Below, piece by piece: positions 1-8,210 of a stretch of DNA of 15,164 nt. A model generated the notes under the pieces. It made no database searches and was not told the origin of the DNA. It saw only the letters and a list, made by a program, of their open reading frames with translations. This stretch comes from Deltaproteobacteria bacterium (lineage in GTDB: Bacteria > Myxococcota_A > UBA9160 > SZUA-336), in NCBI GenBank assembly GCA_030624945.1, contig JAUXJB010000014.1, positions 1 through 15,164 on the forward strand, given 5' to 3'. A program made the position numbers and the translations under genes. The stretch's first letter is position 1; each line of letters starts with the position of its first letter.

Positions 1-980
1 AACAGGCCCATCGCGATTCCCGCATTCAGCATCCCCTGCAGCCAGAGCAGAAGGCTCGCTCCGACGGCGATCAGCCGGGCGAAGGGCGTCTTGGCGCGTG
101 CGGCGATCCCGAGCGACGCCAGGCCGATGATCGCGAGGCAGACGAGTACGCAGGCCACACCGAAGAGCCCCGCCTCCTCGCCGATCACCGAGAGGATGAA
201 GTCGGTGTGGGCTTCGGGCAGGTATCCGAGCTTCTGCTGGCCCGCTCCGAAGCCCGCCCCCGTGAGCCCTCCCGCGCCAAATCCGAGCTCGGACTGGATC
301 AGCTGGTAGCCGCCGCCCAGAGGGTCGGCCCACGGGTCGAAGAACCCCTTGAAGCGGTCCATGCGGTAGTCCGCCAGCAGGGCTACCCAGAAGGCGACGG
401 GAATCGCCACGAGTCCCGTCACCGCGAGATGGTCGAGTCGTGCGCCGGCGGCGTAAATCATGACGGCGGCGAACAGCAGGATCAGGGCGGCGCTCCCGAA
501 ATCGGGCTGCTGCAGCAACACCAGGGCGGGAAGTGCGGCGAGCAGTCCGGGAACCAGGATGCTCACGCGGAAGTCGCGCATCCGCTGACAGCGACCGGCC
601 AGCCACTGCGCCAGGCCGAGTACGAGCCCGAGCTTGGCGAGCTCGAGCGGCTGAAACGTGATCTCCCCGAGCACAAGCCAGCGCCGCGCGCCGTTCTCGG
701 CCACGCCGAGGGGGCCGAGCGTCGCGATCAATGCCACCAGCGTGCCCGCGTAGGCGAGGTAGCCGACGCGCTGCAGCCAGTCGAGCGGCACGCGTGCGAG
801 CACGAGCGCGCCGATCACGCCCACTGCCAGGCCGGCGAGCTGCCGTCCCACGTAGACCCACGAGCTGCCGAAGATCAGCTCCGAGCGCGACGCGCTGGCA
901 CTGTAGATCATCACCAGACCGATACCGAGCAATAGCGCGGCTGCGACGATCAGCTGGTGGGTTCCGAGGCGGTTCAGCAC
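1..980 (-). CDS. ftsW: Septal peptidoglycan glycosyltransferase FtsW (partial, C-terminus beyond left edge)
   Basis: FtsW is the SEDS-family glycosyltransferase that polymerises lipid II at the septum in complex with the transpeptidase FtsI. Translating the minus strand from a GTG at 980 gives 326 residues of polytopic membrane protein with no stop before the edge. Visible signatures are NGARRW at about 96-101, a glycine-rich SELGFGAGGLTGAG loop at about 230-243, and PEAHTDF at about 255-261, the conserved SEDS segment carrying the catalytic aspartate, followed by IGEEAGLFG. The GTG overlaps the end of murD by 7 bp and is the only start that gives a normal N-terminus before the first membrane helix (about residues 9-27). 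FtsW rather than RodA is chosen because of its place in the dcw cluster. The C-terminal membrane segments are missing only because the window ends. Confidence 0.95.
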   Translation of the reverse strand, partial: MLNRLGTHQLIVAAALLLGIGLVMIYSASASRSELIFGSSWVYVGRQLAGLAVGVIGALVLARVPLDWLQRVGYLAYAGTLVALIATLGPLGVAENGARRWLVLGEITFQPLELAKLGLVLGLAQWLAGRCQRMRDFRVSILVPGLLAALPALVLLQQPDFGSAALILLFAAVMIYAAGARLDHLAVTGLVAIPVAFWVALLADYRMDRFKGFFDPWADPLGGGYQLIQSELGFGAGGLTGAGFGAGQQKLGYLPEAHTDFILSVIGEEAGLFGVACVLVCLAIIGLASLGIAARAKTPFARLIAVGASLLLWLQGMLNAGIAMGL

Positions 981-2299
981 GACCCTTCTCCTGGAGCCGG
1001 AGCAGCGTCGGGCAGCGCTCGCGCCAGCTCGGCGAAGCGCTCGCCGCGTTCCTCGAACGAGTGGAACTGGTCGTGACTCGAGCAGGCGGGGGCGAGCAGC
1101 ACCACGTCGCCCGGGACCGCGCGTCGCGCCGCCTCGCGCAGGGCAGATTCGAGCCTGCAGCTCTCTATCACCTCGGTCGCCCCGGCCAGCGCCGAGGCGA
1201 TCGCCTGCGCCGACTCGCCGTACGCGATCACGGCGCGCGCGCGCCGAGCCTCGGGCACCAGTGGCGCGAACGAGAGCCCCTTGTTTCGACCCCCGCAGAT
1301 CCACACGGTCGGCGAGCGCTGTGCGGCGGCGGTCGCAGCTGCCGCTGACGGGTTTGTCGCCTTGGAGTCGTTCACGTAGCGAACGCCCCCGCGAACGCAG
1401 ATCTCGTTCGCGCGATGCGGCAGGCCCTCGAAGCTCGTCAGTACCGCGGCGATCGCCTCGTCCCGCGCGCCCGCGACAAATGCCGCGGCCGAGGCGGCCA
1501 GTGCATTCGCCACCGGAGTGCGCGCCGCCCGGGACAGCGCCGAGTGCTCGACCCGCAGCTGGATCTGGCCTTCGCGCGCGACGACGAGCTCGGAGCCGGC
1601 CAGGAACGCGCCGCTGGCGAGCGATCGCTGCTGCGAGAAGCCGAACGTCGTTGCGGGTGCGGATGCGGCGACGCGCGACGCCCAGGTATCGTCGAGGTTG
1701 GCCACGAGCACGTCCTCGGGGCTCTGCAGCTCCGCCAGGCGCGCCTTGGCGGCGGCGTAAGCCTCGAGCGTGCCGTGACGATCCAGATGATCGGGTGCGA
1801 GGTTCAGCAGTATCGCCACGCGTGCTCGCAGCTGGCGCGCGTGCTCGAGCTGAAAACTCGAGACCTCCGCTACCACCCAATCGAGGCGCCGCCCGACGAG
1901 CTCGCACAGGGGTGTGCCCAGGTTGCCGCCCACGGCCGTGTCGAAGCCGCTCGCGCGCAGCATGTCTCCGATCATCACGGAGGTCGTGCTCTTGCCGTTC
2001 GTGCCCGTGACCGCGACGATCGGTGCCTCGAGGAGCTGGGCCGCGAGGTCGACCTCGGGCACGATGTTCTCGCGGGCTTGCAGTGCGAAGCCGGGGCTCG
2101 CCACGACGATCTCGTAGGTCTCGAGCGCGGGGAGCTCGTCGCCTTCGATTCGCCCCACCTCGAGCGGCAGGTCTGTGAGCGCAGAGGAGTCGCGGTCGTA
2201 GGCGCTGACGCGTGCACCCTGCGAGAGGAGCAGCTCCAGCGCCGCTCTTCCCGAGCGGCCCAGACCGAGTACGAGAACGCGTCTGCCCGAATAGTTCAT
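974..2299 (-). CDS. murD: UDP-N-acetylmuramoylalanine--D-glutamate ligase MurD
   Basis: This cytoplasmic ATP-dependent ligase adds D-glutamate to UDP-MurNAc-L-Ala. The product is 441 residues, a normal family length. An N-terminal Rossmann-like domain (VLVLGLGRSG, 8-17) binds the UDP moiety. The Mur ligase central domain has the P-loop GTNGKST at 99-105, VSSFQLE at 146-152 and the APDHLDRH segment at 168-175. The C-terminal domain carries GLPHR (292-296), NDSKATN (310-316), CGGRNKG (335-341) and APACSSHDQF (403-412), all typical of MurD. The ATG at 2299 overlaps the mraY stop as ATGA. The reading frame stays open far upstream into mraY, but that stretch is an out-of-frame shadow with no conserved content. 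The stop overlaps the ftsW start by 7 bp. Confidence 0.97.
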   Translation of the reverse strand: MNYSGRRVLVLGLGRSGRAALELLLSQGARVSAYDRDSSALTDLPLEVGRIEGDELPALETYEIVVASPGFALQARENIVPEVDLAAQLLEAPIVAVTGTNGKSTTSVMIGDMLRASGFDTAVGGNLGTPLCELVGRRLDWVVAEVSSFQLEHARQLRARVAILLNLAPDHLDRHGTLEAYAAAKARLAELQSPEDVLVANLDDTWASRVAASAPATTFGFSQQRSLASGAFLAGSELVVAREGQIQLRVEHSALSRAARTPVANALAASAAAFVAGARDEAIAAVLTSFEGLPHRANEICVRGGVRYVNDSKATNPSAAAATAAAQRSPTVWICGGRNKGLSFAPLVPEARRARAVIAYGESAQAIASALAGATEVIESCRLESALREAARRAVPGDVVLLAPACSSHDQFHSFEERGERFAELARALPDAAPAPGEGSC

Positions 2300-3375
2300 C
2301 GCAGCTTGAGCATCGAGAGGGCGACGAGGCCCAGAATCACCGTGACGATCCAGAACCGGACGATGATCTGGGGCTCGGGCCAGCCCCGAAGCTCGTAGTG
2401 GTGGTGGATGGGAGCCATGCGAAACACGCGACGTCGGCGCAGCTTGTAAGAGCTGACCTGCACGATCACGGAGAACATCTCCACCAGGAAGATTCCGCCC
2501 GCGATCATGAGGACGATCTCTTGGCGGATGATCACGGCTACCGTGCTGAGAGCTCCGCCCAGCGCGAGAGCTCCCGTATCCCCCATGATCAGGGAGGCGG
2601 GATACGTGTTGAACCACAGGAATCCCAGGCCCGCGCCTATCATCGCCGTGCAGAAGATCGCCAGGCTGCCGGCTCCCGGGACGTACTTGAGCTCCAGATA
2701 GTCGGCGATCACGCTGTGCCCGACGACGTAGGCGAAGAGCCCGATCACTCCGGCCGTGATCATGGCCGGTCCGATGGCGAGACCATCGAGTCCGTCCGTC
2801 AGGTTCACGGCGTTCGAGAAGCCCACGATGAACAGCGCGGCCCAGGGTACGTACGCCCAGCCGATGGACGGGTGGAAGTCCTTGACGAACGGCAGCGAGA
2901 TCTGGGCATCGAACCCGGGAAGTCGATACAGCACGACGGCTGCGACGCCGGCGATCGCGAACTGCCAGAAGAGCTTGGTGAACGCGCGGATCCCCGCGGG
3001 TTGCTTGCGCACCGCCTTGAGGTAATCGTCGGCAAATCCGACCAGCCCGCACCCGAGCGTCACGCCGAGCACGATCCAGATATAGGGATTGGTCCACTCC
3101 GCCCACAGCAGGGTGCTCGTGACGACGGCCAGCAGGATCAGCACGCCGCCCATGGTGGGGGTGCCCGCCTTTTGCTGGTGTCGCTCGGGTGGATCGTCGC
3201 GGATCGTCTGGCCGACCTGGCGGTCTTCGAGCCAACGGATGAGCGTGGGACCCACGACGAAGGCGATCAGCAGTGCGGTGAGCGTGGCGCCCACCGAGCG
3301 GAAGGTCAGGTAACGGAAGACATTCAGGACCGAGAAGTCCTGGGAGAGTCTCTCGAACAGGAGGTGGTAGAGCAT
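2296..3375 (-). CDS. mraY: Phospho-N-acetylmuramoyl-pentapeptide transferase MraY
   Basis: MraY moves phospho-MurNAc-pentapeptide from UDP onto undecaprenyl phosphate, making lipid I at the inner membrane. The product is 359 residues, almost the same length as the E. coli enzyme, with about ten hydrophobic segments. Catalytic features are present: the double aspartate in FADDYLK (116-117), NLTDGLDG (191-198) with Asp194, MGDTG (265-269) with Asp266, and the triple histidine HHH at 324-326, the exact family spacing. DPPERHQQKAGTPTMGG (61-77) is the usual N-terminal cytoplasmic loop. The ATG at 3375 shares one base with the murF stop (TGATG), and the MraY stop overlaps the murD start (ATGA). 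Longer in-frame starts exist inside murF but add a non-hydrophobic tail not expected of MraY. Confidence 0.97.
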   Translation of the reverse strand: MLYHLLFERLSQDFSVLNVFRYLTFRSVGATLTALLIAFVVGPTLIRWLEDRQVGQTIRDDPPERHQQKAGTPTMGGVLILLAVVTSTLLWAEWTNPYIWIVLGVTLGCGLVGFADDYLKAVRKQPAGIRAFTKLFWQFAIAGVAAVVLYRLPGFDAQISLPFVKDFHPSIGWAYVPWAALFIVGFSNAVNLTDGLDGLAIGPAMITAGVIGLFAYVVGHSVIADYLELKYVPGAGSLAIFCTAMIGAGLGFLWFNTYPASLIMGDTGALALGGALSTVAVIIRQEIVLMIAGGIFLVEMFSVIVQVSSYKLRRRRVFRMAPIHHHYELRGWPEPQIIVRFWIVTVILGLVALSMLKLR

Positions 3376-4751
3376 CAGGCCGGCTCCATCAGGGCGGCCA
3401 CGACGCGCTCCATCCGCATCCCGCGGGATCCCTTGACGAGCACCGTATCTCCCGCCCGCACGATCTTGGCCACGCACTGGGCCGCGCCGTTCGCGTCCTG
3501 CACCCTGAGCGTCTCGCCCACGCCGCCTTCTGCGGCCGATCCCGCCGTGTGCGCGGAGAGCGTACCCACGGCGACCAGCACGTCGATTGCGCGCTCTGCC
3601 ACGGCGCGTCCGACGTCCGCGTGCAGCGCCTCCGCTTCGGAACCGAGTTCGAGCATGTCGCCCAGCACGGCGATCGTGCGCCCCCTGCGGCCGTGTGTGG
3701 CGAGGGTCGACAGCGCGGCCGCCACGGACTGCGGATTTGCGTTGTAGGTGTCATCGAGAAGTGTCACCTCGCCCGGCGCCCGCCGCAGCGTGAGGCGACC
3801 TTCGACGGCCTCGAAGGCAGCGAGACCTGTTCTGATCGCTTGCAGGGGTCTGGGTCCCAGGAGGCCCGTGGCTGCGGCCGCGGTGGCAGCGCACAACGCA
3901 TCCTCCACGAGGTGTTCTCCCGGGGCATAGAGCTGGATGCGAACGCGGCCTGTGCCGGTCTCCAGATCGAAGCTCTCCCCCTCGCCGGTCGTCGACACGG
4001 ACAGCGCCCGGAAGTCCGCGGAGGGATGGCGACCAAAGCGCAGCGTGCGGCCCCGGAAGCGCTTCGACTGCTCGACGCAGTGCGAGTCGTCGGCGTTCAC
4101 GACCGCGGTTCCCCCGGGCCGGATGTGCTCGAAGAGCTCGCCCTTGGCGCGTGCGATCGCCTCGAGCGAGCCGAGTGGACCCAGGTGCGCAGGCGCGATG
4201 TTCGTGACGGCGCCCACCGTCGGGGATGCGATCGTCGCGAGCTGCGCGATCTCACCTTCATGGTTCATGCCCATCTCGACGAGCAGCGCGTCGTCGTCGA
4301 GCTCCAGCGTGAGCAGGGACAGGGGCAGACCGATGTGGTTGTTCAGATTCCCCCGACTCCGGCAGACTCGCAGGCCGTTCGCTCCCAGGATTCCCGCGCA
4401 CATCTCCTTCGTGGTGGTCTTCCCGTTGGATCCGGTGATGGCCACGACGGGACCGGAGAAGCTCTGGCGATGTCGTGCCGCCAGGTCTCCGAGGGCGCGG
4501 ACCGTGTCGTCGACGCGAATCGCGGATCCGGAGATCTCGCACTCGCGCGAGATCAACGCCCCCGCCGCGCCCTTGGCGAGCGCATCAGACAGGTAGTCGT
4601 GTCCATCGAAGCGCTGGCCCCGAATCGCGACGAAGAGCTGCCCGCGTTCGAGGCTTCTCGTGTCCGTAGATACTCCGCTGACCGGCGTCGCCCCGTCTCC
4701 ACGGAGCTCCCCACCGCAGAAGTCCGCCAGCTCGCCGAGTGTCCAGCTCAT
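3375..4751 (-). CDS. murF: UDP-N-acetylmuramoyl-tripeptide--D-alanyl-D-alanine ligase MurF
   Basis: MurF adds D-Ala-D-Ala to the UDP-MurNAc-tripeptide, finishing the pentapeptide in the cytoplasm. The product is 458 residues, the usual size. The N-terminal substrate domain has DTRSLERGQLFVAI (30-43). The P-loop is GSNGKTTT at 107-114, followed by RGNLNNHIGLPLSLL (133-147), a strong MurF marker, and EMGMNHEGEI (159-168). The C-terminal part has DDTYNANP (333-340), LGDMLELG (363-370) and KGSRGMRME (440-448), again MurF-specific. The ATG at 4751 overlaps the murE stop as ATGA. The same frame runs open further upstream within murE, but the conserved protein begins at this ATG. Confidence 0.97.
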   Translation of the reverse strand: MSWTLGELADFCGGELRGDGATPVSGVSTDTRSLERGQLFVAIRGQRFDGHDYLSDALAKGAAGALISRECEISGSAIRVDDTVRALGDLAARHRQSFSGPVVAITGSNGKTTTKEMCAGILGANGLRVCRSRGNLNNHIGLPLSLLTLELDDDALLVEMGMNHEGEIAQLATIASPTVGAVTNIAPAHLGPLGSLEAIARAKGELFEHIRPGGTAVVNADDSHCVEQSKRFRGRTLRFGRHPSADFRALSVSTTGEGESFDLETGTGRVRIQLYAPGEHLVEDALCAATAAAATGLLGPRPLQAIRTGLAAFEAVEGRLTLRRAPGEVTLLDDTYNANPQSVAAALSTLATHGRRGRTIAVLGDMLELGSEAEALHADVGRAVAERAIDVLVAVGTLSAHTAGSAAEGGVGETLRVQDANGAAQCVAKIVRAGDTVLVKGSRGMRMERVVAALMEPA

Positions 4752-6220
4752 GCGCGGTCCCCGCGCATCTCCAGGGCGCGGCGTGCCTCGATCCGATCGT
4801 CGAACGCGACGCGCTTGTCGCCGAGGATCTGGTAGTCCTCGTGGCCCTTGCCGGCGATCACGACGACGTCCTCCGGATCTGCGATACCGATGGCGTGCCG
4901 AATGGCCTCGCGCCGATCGACGCAGATCTCGTGTGCCCCGGAGAGGCCCTCCGCGACGTCCCGCAAGATCTTGTGGGGATCCTCGCTGCGGGGGTTGTCG
5001 CTCGTGGCCACGCAGAGGTCGCTGTGTGCGCAGACCGCGCGCGCCATCGGCGCGCGCTTTCCCCTGTCGCGGTCGCCCCCGCAACCGAAGACGGTGATGA
5101 GCCGCCCGCGCACAAGCGGCCGGATCGATGCCAGAACGCGGTCCAGGGCGTCCGGTGTGTGCGCGTAATCGACGAGGACGATGGGCTCGGCGTCGCATAC
5201 ACGCTCGAGTCGGCCGGGGATCGAGGGACAGCTCGCGAGGCCGCCCGCGATCGCGTCCCAATCGACGCCGAGCACACTGGCGGTGGCGGCAGCCGCGAGC
5301 GCGTTCTCGACCTGGAAATCTCCGGCCAGGGCGAGCGCCAGCTCGACCTCCCCCTCGGGCGCGCGCACGCGCAGCTTCGATCCCTGGAGCTCGACCTGTT
5401 CGGAGACCGTGCGAACGTCTGCCGGGCTGTCTTCGCCGCGGCCGTAGGTGAGCACCCGGCGTCCCACAGATTCCGCCCGTTCCCGGAGGTGCGGCGTGAG
5501 CGGGTCGCGCGCGTTCAACACGGCCGTTCCCTCGAGGTACTCGGGGCCGAAGAGCTCGGCCTTGGTCGCCGCGTAGGCATCCATGTCGGGGTGGAAGTCG
5601 AGGTGGTCCTGGCTCAGGTGCGTGTACACCGAGACGGCGAAGCGCAGGGTCCGAATCCGACCGAGCGCGATGCTGTGGGAAGAGACCTCGAGGACGACCA
5701 CGCGGACTCCCGCGTCCCGCATCCGGGCCAGCGAGCGCTGTAGGTCGACCGATTCCGGGGTGGTCAGCGCTGCCGGCTCCTCGAAGCCCGGACCTCGCAC
5801 GCGAATCGTGCCGATGCTGCCGACCGCGTAGCCGGCGCCGGCCAGGATCGACTCGATCATGTGTACGGTGGAGGTCTTGCCGTTCGTGCCGGTGACGCCG
5901 ATCAGGTCGACCGCCGCCCCGGGGCGGTCGAAAAAACGCGCGGCGACTTCGGGCAGGGCGGCGCGCGTGTCGTGGACGTAGGCTGCGGGGAAATCGCGCG
6001 GGAGATCCGGCAGCACGTGCTCGGCCAGCAGCGCCGCGGCGCCACGCTCGCGCGCTTGCGAGGCGTAGCGGTGTCCATCCGTCTGGGAGCCCCGGAGCGC
6101 CACGAAGAGGGCTCCGGGCGAGATCCGTCGCGAGTCGTAGCAGATCTCGGCAATGGGCGTGTCGCCGTCGCCCTCTATACGAGCCCCGAGACCCCGCACG
6201 AGATTCTCGAGAGTGGTCAT
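4748..6220 (-). CDS. murE: UDP-MurNAc-L-alanyl-D-glutamate--2,6-diaminopimelate ligase MurE
   Basis: MurE adds the third stem-peptide residue to UDP-MurNAc-Ala-Glu. The product is 490 residues. Domain 1 has CYDSRRISPGALFVAL (27-42). The central domain has the P-loop GTNGKTST (111-118), LTTPES (152-157), EVSSHS (178-183), and a TKAELF segment whose Lys220 matches the carbamylated lysine of the family. The C-terminal domain has VDYAHTPDAL (350-359), FGCGGDRDRGKR (378-389), the selectivity loop DNPR (408-411) and GKGHE (457-461). DNPR is the signature for meso-diaminopimelate rather than lysine, so this organism most likely has DAP-type peptidoglycan. The ATG at 6220 overlaps the ftsI stop (ATGA), and the stop overlaps murF (ATGA). 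Confidence 0.97.
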   Translation of the reverse strand: MTTLENLVRGLGARIEGDGDTPIAEICYDSRRISPGALFVALRGSQTDGHRYASQARERGAAALLAEHVLPDLPRDFPAAYVHDTRAALPEVAARFFDRPGAAVDLIGVTGTNGKTSTVHMIESILAGAGYAVGSIGTIRVRGPGFEEPAALTTPESVDLQRSLARMRDAGVRVVVLEVSSHSIALGRIRTLRFAVSVYTHLSQDHLDFHPDMDAYAATKAELFGPEYLEGTAVLNARDPLTPHLRERAESVGRRVLTYGRGEDSPADVRTVSEQVELQGSKLRVRAPEGEVELALALAGDFQVENALAAAATASVLGVDWDAIAGGLASCPSIPGRLERVCDAEPIVLVDYAHTPDALDRVLASIRPLVRGRLITVFGCGGDRDRGKRAPMARAVCAHSDLCVATSDNPRSEDPHKILRDVAEGLSGAHEICVDRREAIRHAIGIADPEDVVVIAGKGHEDYQILGDKRVAFDDRIEARRALEMRGDRA

Positions 6221-7902
6221 TCGGCGCCCTCCACCGGTGCTGCGAGCTGCTCTACCGCAAAGCTCGCGACCTCGCGGAACACCGGGGCGGCGACCGCGCC
6301 GCCGGTGTAGCTCTTCTCGGGCTCGTCTAGTACGACCGCCGCGACGAGCCGGGGATTCAGCGCCGGAACGATCCCGAGAAACGAGGCGACGTGGCGCTCG
6401 CGCGAGTACCGCCCGTCGACGACTTTCTGGGCCGTTCCCGTCTTTCCCGCCACCTCGTGGTGCGGGAGGGATGCGGCCCGGCCCGTTCCGCGGGCTACGG
6501 CATCGCGCAGCATGTCCATCACCAGGTCGGCCGTGCGCTGCGAGATCACCCGCTCGCGACCTTCCGCCAGACTCGCGGGATCGCTCCCGGAATGCCGGGC
6601 GAGGCGCGGAACCACGCGCCAGCCGCCGTTGGCGAGAACCGCACCTGCGCTCGCGAGCTGCAACGCGGTGACACTGATCCCCTGACCGAAAGCGAGGTTG
6701 GCACGCTCCACCGCCTGGTGCTCGCCAAGGTTCCGCACGACGCCCGTGGCCTCGCCGGGGAAGCCGCTGCCGCTGCGCTCGCCGAACCCGAAGCGCCGCA
6801 GCCCGTCGACGAGTCGGGCCGAGCCCAGGCGCTCGGCGATCTTCGCCACCCCGATATTGCTCGAGAGCCGCAGGATGTCGGACACCGTCAAGACCCCGTG
6901 GGGACGGAAATCGCGGATATTCCGGTCCAACACGCGCCAGCTTCCGTTCTCGCAGTCGAACTCCTCGTCCGGAGCGACGACGCCCTCCTCCAGAGCCAGT
7001 GCGATGGTGAAGGGCTTGAGGGTGCTGCCCGGTTCGAACGCGTCGACGAAGGCCCGAGCTCGAAAGCGCGCCGGATCCTCCAGCCAGAAGCGATTCGGGT
7101 CGAACGTGGGAACCTCGGCGACGATCAAGAGTTCGCCGCTGTAGGGATCGAGCGCGACGAGTGTCCCGCGCCGCGCACCCGAGCGCGCGACCGCGCGTTC
7201 GAGTGCTCTCTCCGCGATGTGCTGCAGCTGCGCGTCGAGTCCTATCGTTACCGCTCGACCGGTGCGGCCGTTCGTTCCGGGATCCACGGAGAGCAGCTTC
7301 TTGCCACGGGCATCCCTGCGGGCGGGCAGGGCCGCCACCGAGCCCCGCAGCTCGCGGTCGAAGACCAGTTCCAGGCCCGACAGCCCCCTGCCGTCGCGAT
7401 CGGCGAATCCGAGGTAGGCGGCTGCCATGTCCCCATTCGGATAGAAGCGCCGCCGCTCGGGGTGGAGATGGACTCCGCGCAGGTTGAGGGTGCGCAGTCG
7501 CTCGGCCTCGCCGGGCGTGGCCCAGCGCTTGATCCAGACGAACCCCCGGGCCGGGTTGAGGCGCGCTCGCACGTCGGGCACCGGCCGCTGAAATACCCGC
7601 GCGAGGCTCGCCGCGGTGCGCTCGAGATCGGCGATGGCGCGGGGCGAGGCGGCGACCGAATCGACGTTGGCGGAGACGGCGAGCAGCGTGCCGTTGCGGT
7701 CTCGGATGTCCGCCCGCAGGGAGTGCAGGCGCAGGATCGTCTGTGCCTGTCTACGGGCGATGTCGGCGAGCCGGGCGCCGTCGAGGGCTTGCAGCTGTAT
7801 GGCCCGCAGGCTGAGGGCCCCGAGGCACGCGAGAATCGCACAGGCGAGCACCAGGAGTCGTCCGTGCGGGACCAGGGATCGGGGTGTGCGCGTGCGCCTC
7901 AA
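6217..7902 (-). CDS. ftsI: Septal D,D-transpeptidase FtsI (class B penicillin-binding protein 3)
   Basis: FtsI crosslinks septal peptidoglycan and is the target of beta-lactams. The product is 561 residues. It has a short basic N-terminus, one membrane anchor (about 14-37), a class B PBP dimerisation/pedestal domain (RDRNGTLLA at 67-75, then FYPNGDMAAAYLGF at 153-166), and a transpeptidase domain with the three active-site motifs: STLK with Ser293 and Lys296, SSN at 347-349, and KTGT at 487-490. No PASTA repeats follow, as in Gram-negative FtsI. The start is a TTG at 7902 whose TTGA overlaps the ftsL stop. No ATG or GTG lies nearby in frame ahead of the anchor, so the rare start is likely real and depends on coupling with ftsL. 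The stop overlaps murE as ATGA. Confidence 0.95.
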   Translation of the reverse strand: MRRTRTPRSLVPHGRLLVLACAILACLGALSLRAIQLQALDGARLADIARRQAQTILRLHSLRADIRDRNGTLLAVSANVDSVAASPRAIADLERTAASLARVFQRPVPDVRARLNPARGFVWIKRWATPGEAERLRTLNLRGVHLHPERRRFYPNGDMAAAYLGFADRDGRGLSGLELVFDRELRGSVAALPARRDARGKKLLSVDPGTNGRTGRAVTIGLDAQLQHIAERALERAVARSGARRGTLVALDPYSGELLIVAEVPTFDPNRFWLEDPARFRARAFVDAFEPGSTLKPFTIALALEEGVVAPDEEFDCENGSWRVLDRNIRDFRPHGVLTVSDILRLSSNIGVAKIAERLGSARLVDGLRRFGFGERSGSGFPGEATGVVRNLGEHQAVERANLAFGQGISVTALQLASAGAVLANGGWRVVPRLARHSGSDPASLAEGRERVISQRTADLVMDMLRDAVARGTGRAASLPHHEVAGKTGTAQKVVDGRYSRERHVASFLGIVPALNPRLVAAVVLDEPEKSYTGGAVAAPVFREVASFAVEQLAAPVEGAE

Positions 7903-8210
7903 GGTCTCGTTGCCGTCGCGATGCTGGGCGGCAGCGATACGACCTGCCCCGGCCGGGGATAGCTGAGACCGAGCTCGCGCGCGCGGGCCTCGAGTCGCTC
8001 GGGCGCCGTGAGGACGGCCGCCTCTACGCGGAGCTTCTCCACCTCGCTCCGCAGCCTCGCTTCGTCGTCGCGCAGGCTGTGAAGCTCATACCGCAGTGAC
8101 GTGATCTCCGTGCGGACTCCAACCAGGATCGCGGCGCCCAGTACGACGCCGAGGACGGCCGCGAGCAGTACTCGCATGCCGTAGCCCCCGCGACGCAGGC
8201 GCGCGTTCAC
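7899..8210 (-). CDS. ftsL: Cell division protein FtsL
   Basis: FtsL is a bitopic inner-membrane protein that, with FtsB and FtsQ in other bacteria, activates the FtsW/FtsI synthase. The family is poorly conserved in sequence, so this call rests on architecture and place. The product has 103 residues: a basic cytoplasmic tail (1-13), a single membrane helix (about 13-32), a charged coiled coil with leucine heptads (about 35-67), and a short APERLEARARELGL segment (69-82) typical of FtsL/septum-formation-initiator proteins, ending in a Pro-rich tail. It sits between rsmH and ftsI, the usual ftsL position. The GTG at 8210 overlaps the rsmH stop as GTGA. An ATG at 8177, just before the membrane helix, is an alternative start. 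Confidence 0.88.
   Translation of the reverse strand: MNARLRRGGYGMRVLLAAVLGVVLGAAILVGVRTEITSLRYELHSLRDDEARLRSEVEKLRVEAAVLTAPERLEARARELGLSYPRPGQVVSLPPSIATATRP

Noticed and set aside
2300..3235. Apparent 312-residue N-terminal extension of MurD
   Set aside because: It lies wholly within mraY in another frame and resembles no domain. MurD begins normally at 2299 with ATGA coupling.
2212..3747. Long plus-strand open frame (511 codons) opposite murD, mraY and murF
   Set aside because: The opposite strand carries three unmistakable genes here. The frame is rich in Arg, Glu, Asp and His with no motif, as expected of antisense frames in GC-rich DNA.
6391..7962. Long plus-strand open frame (523 codons) opposite ftsI
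   Set aside because: It is antisense to a fully conserved ftsI with all three active-site motifs, and its translation has low-complexity composition and no recognisable domain.
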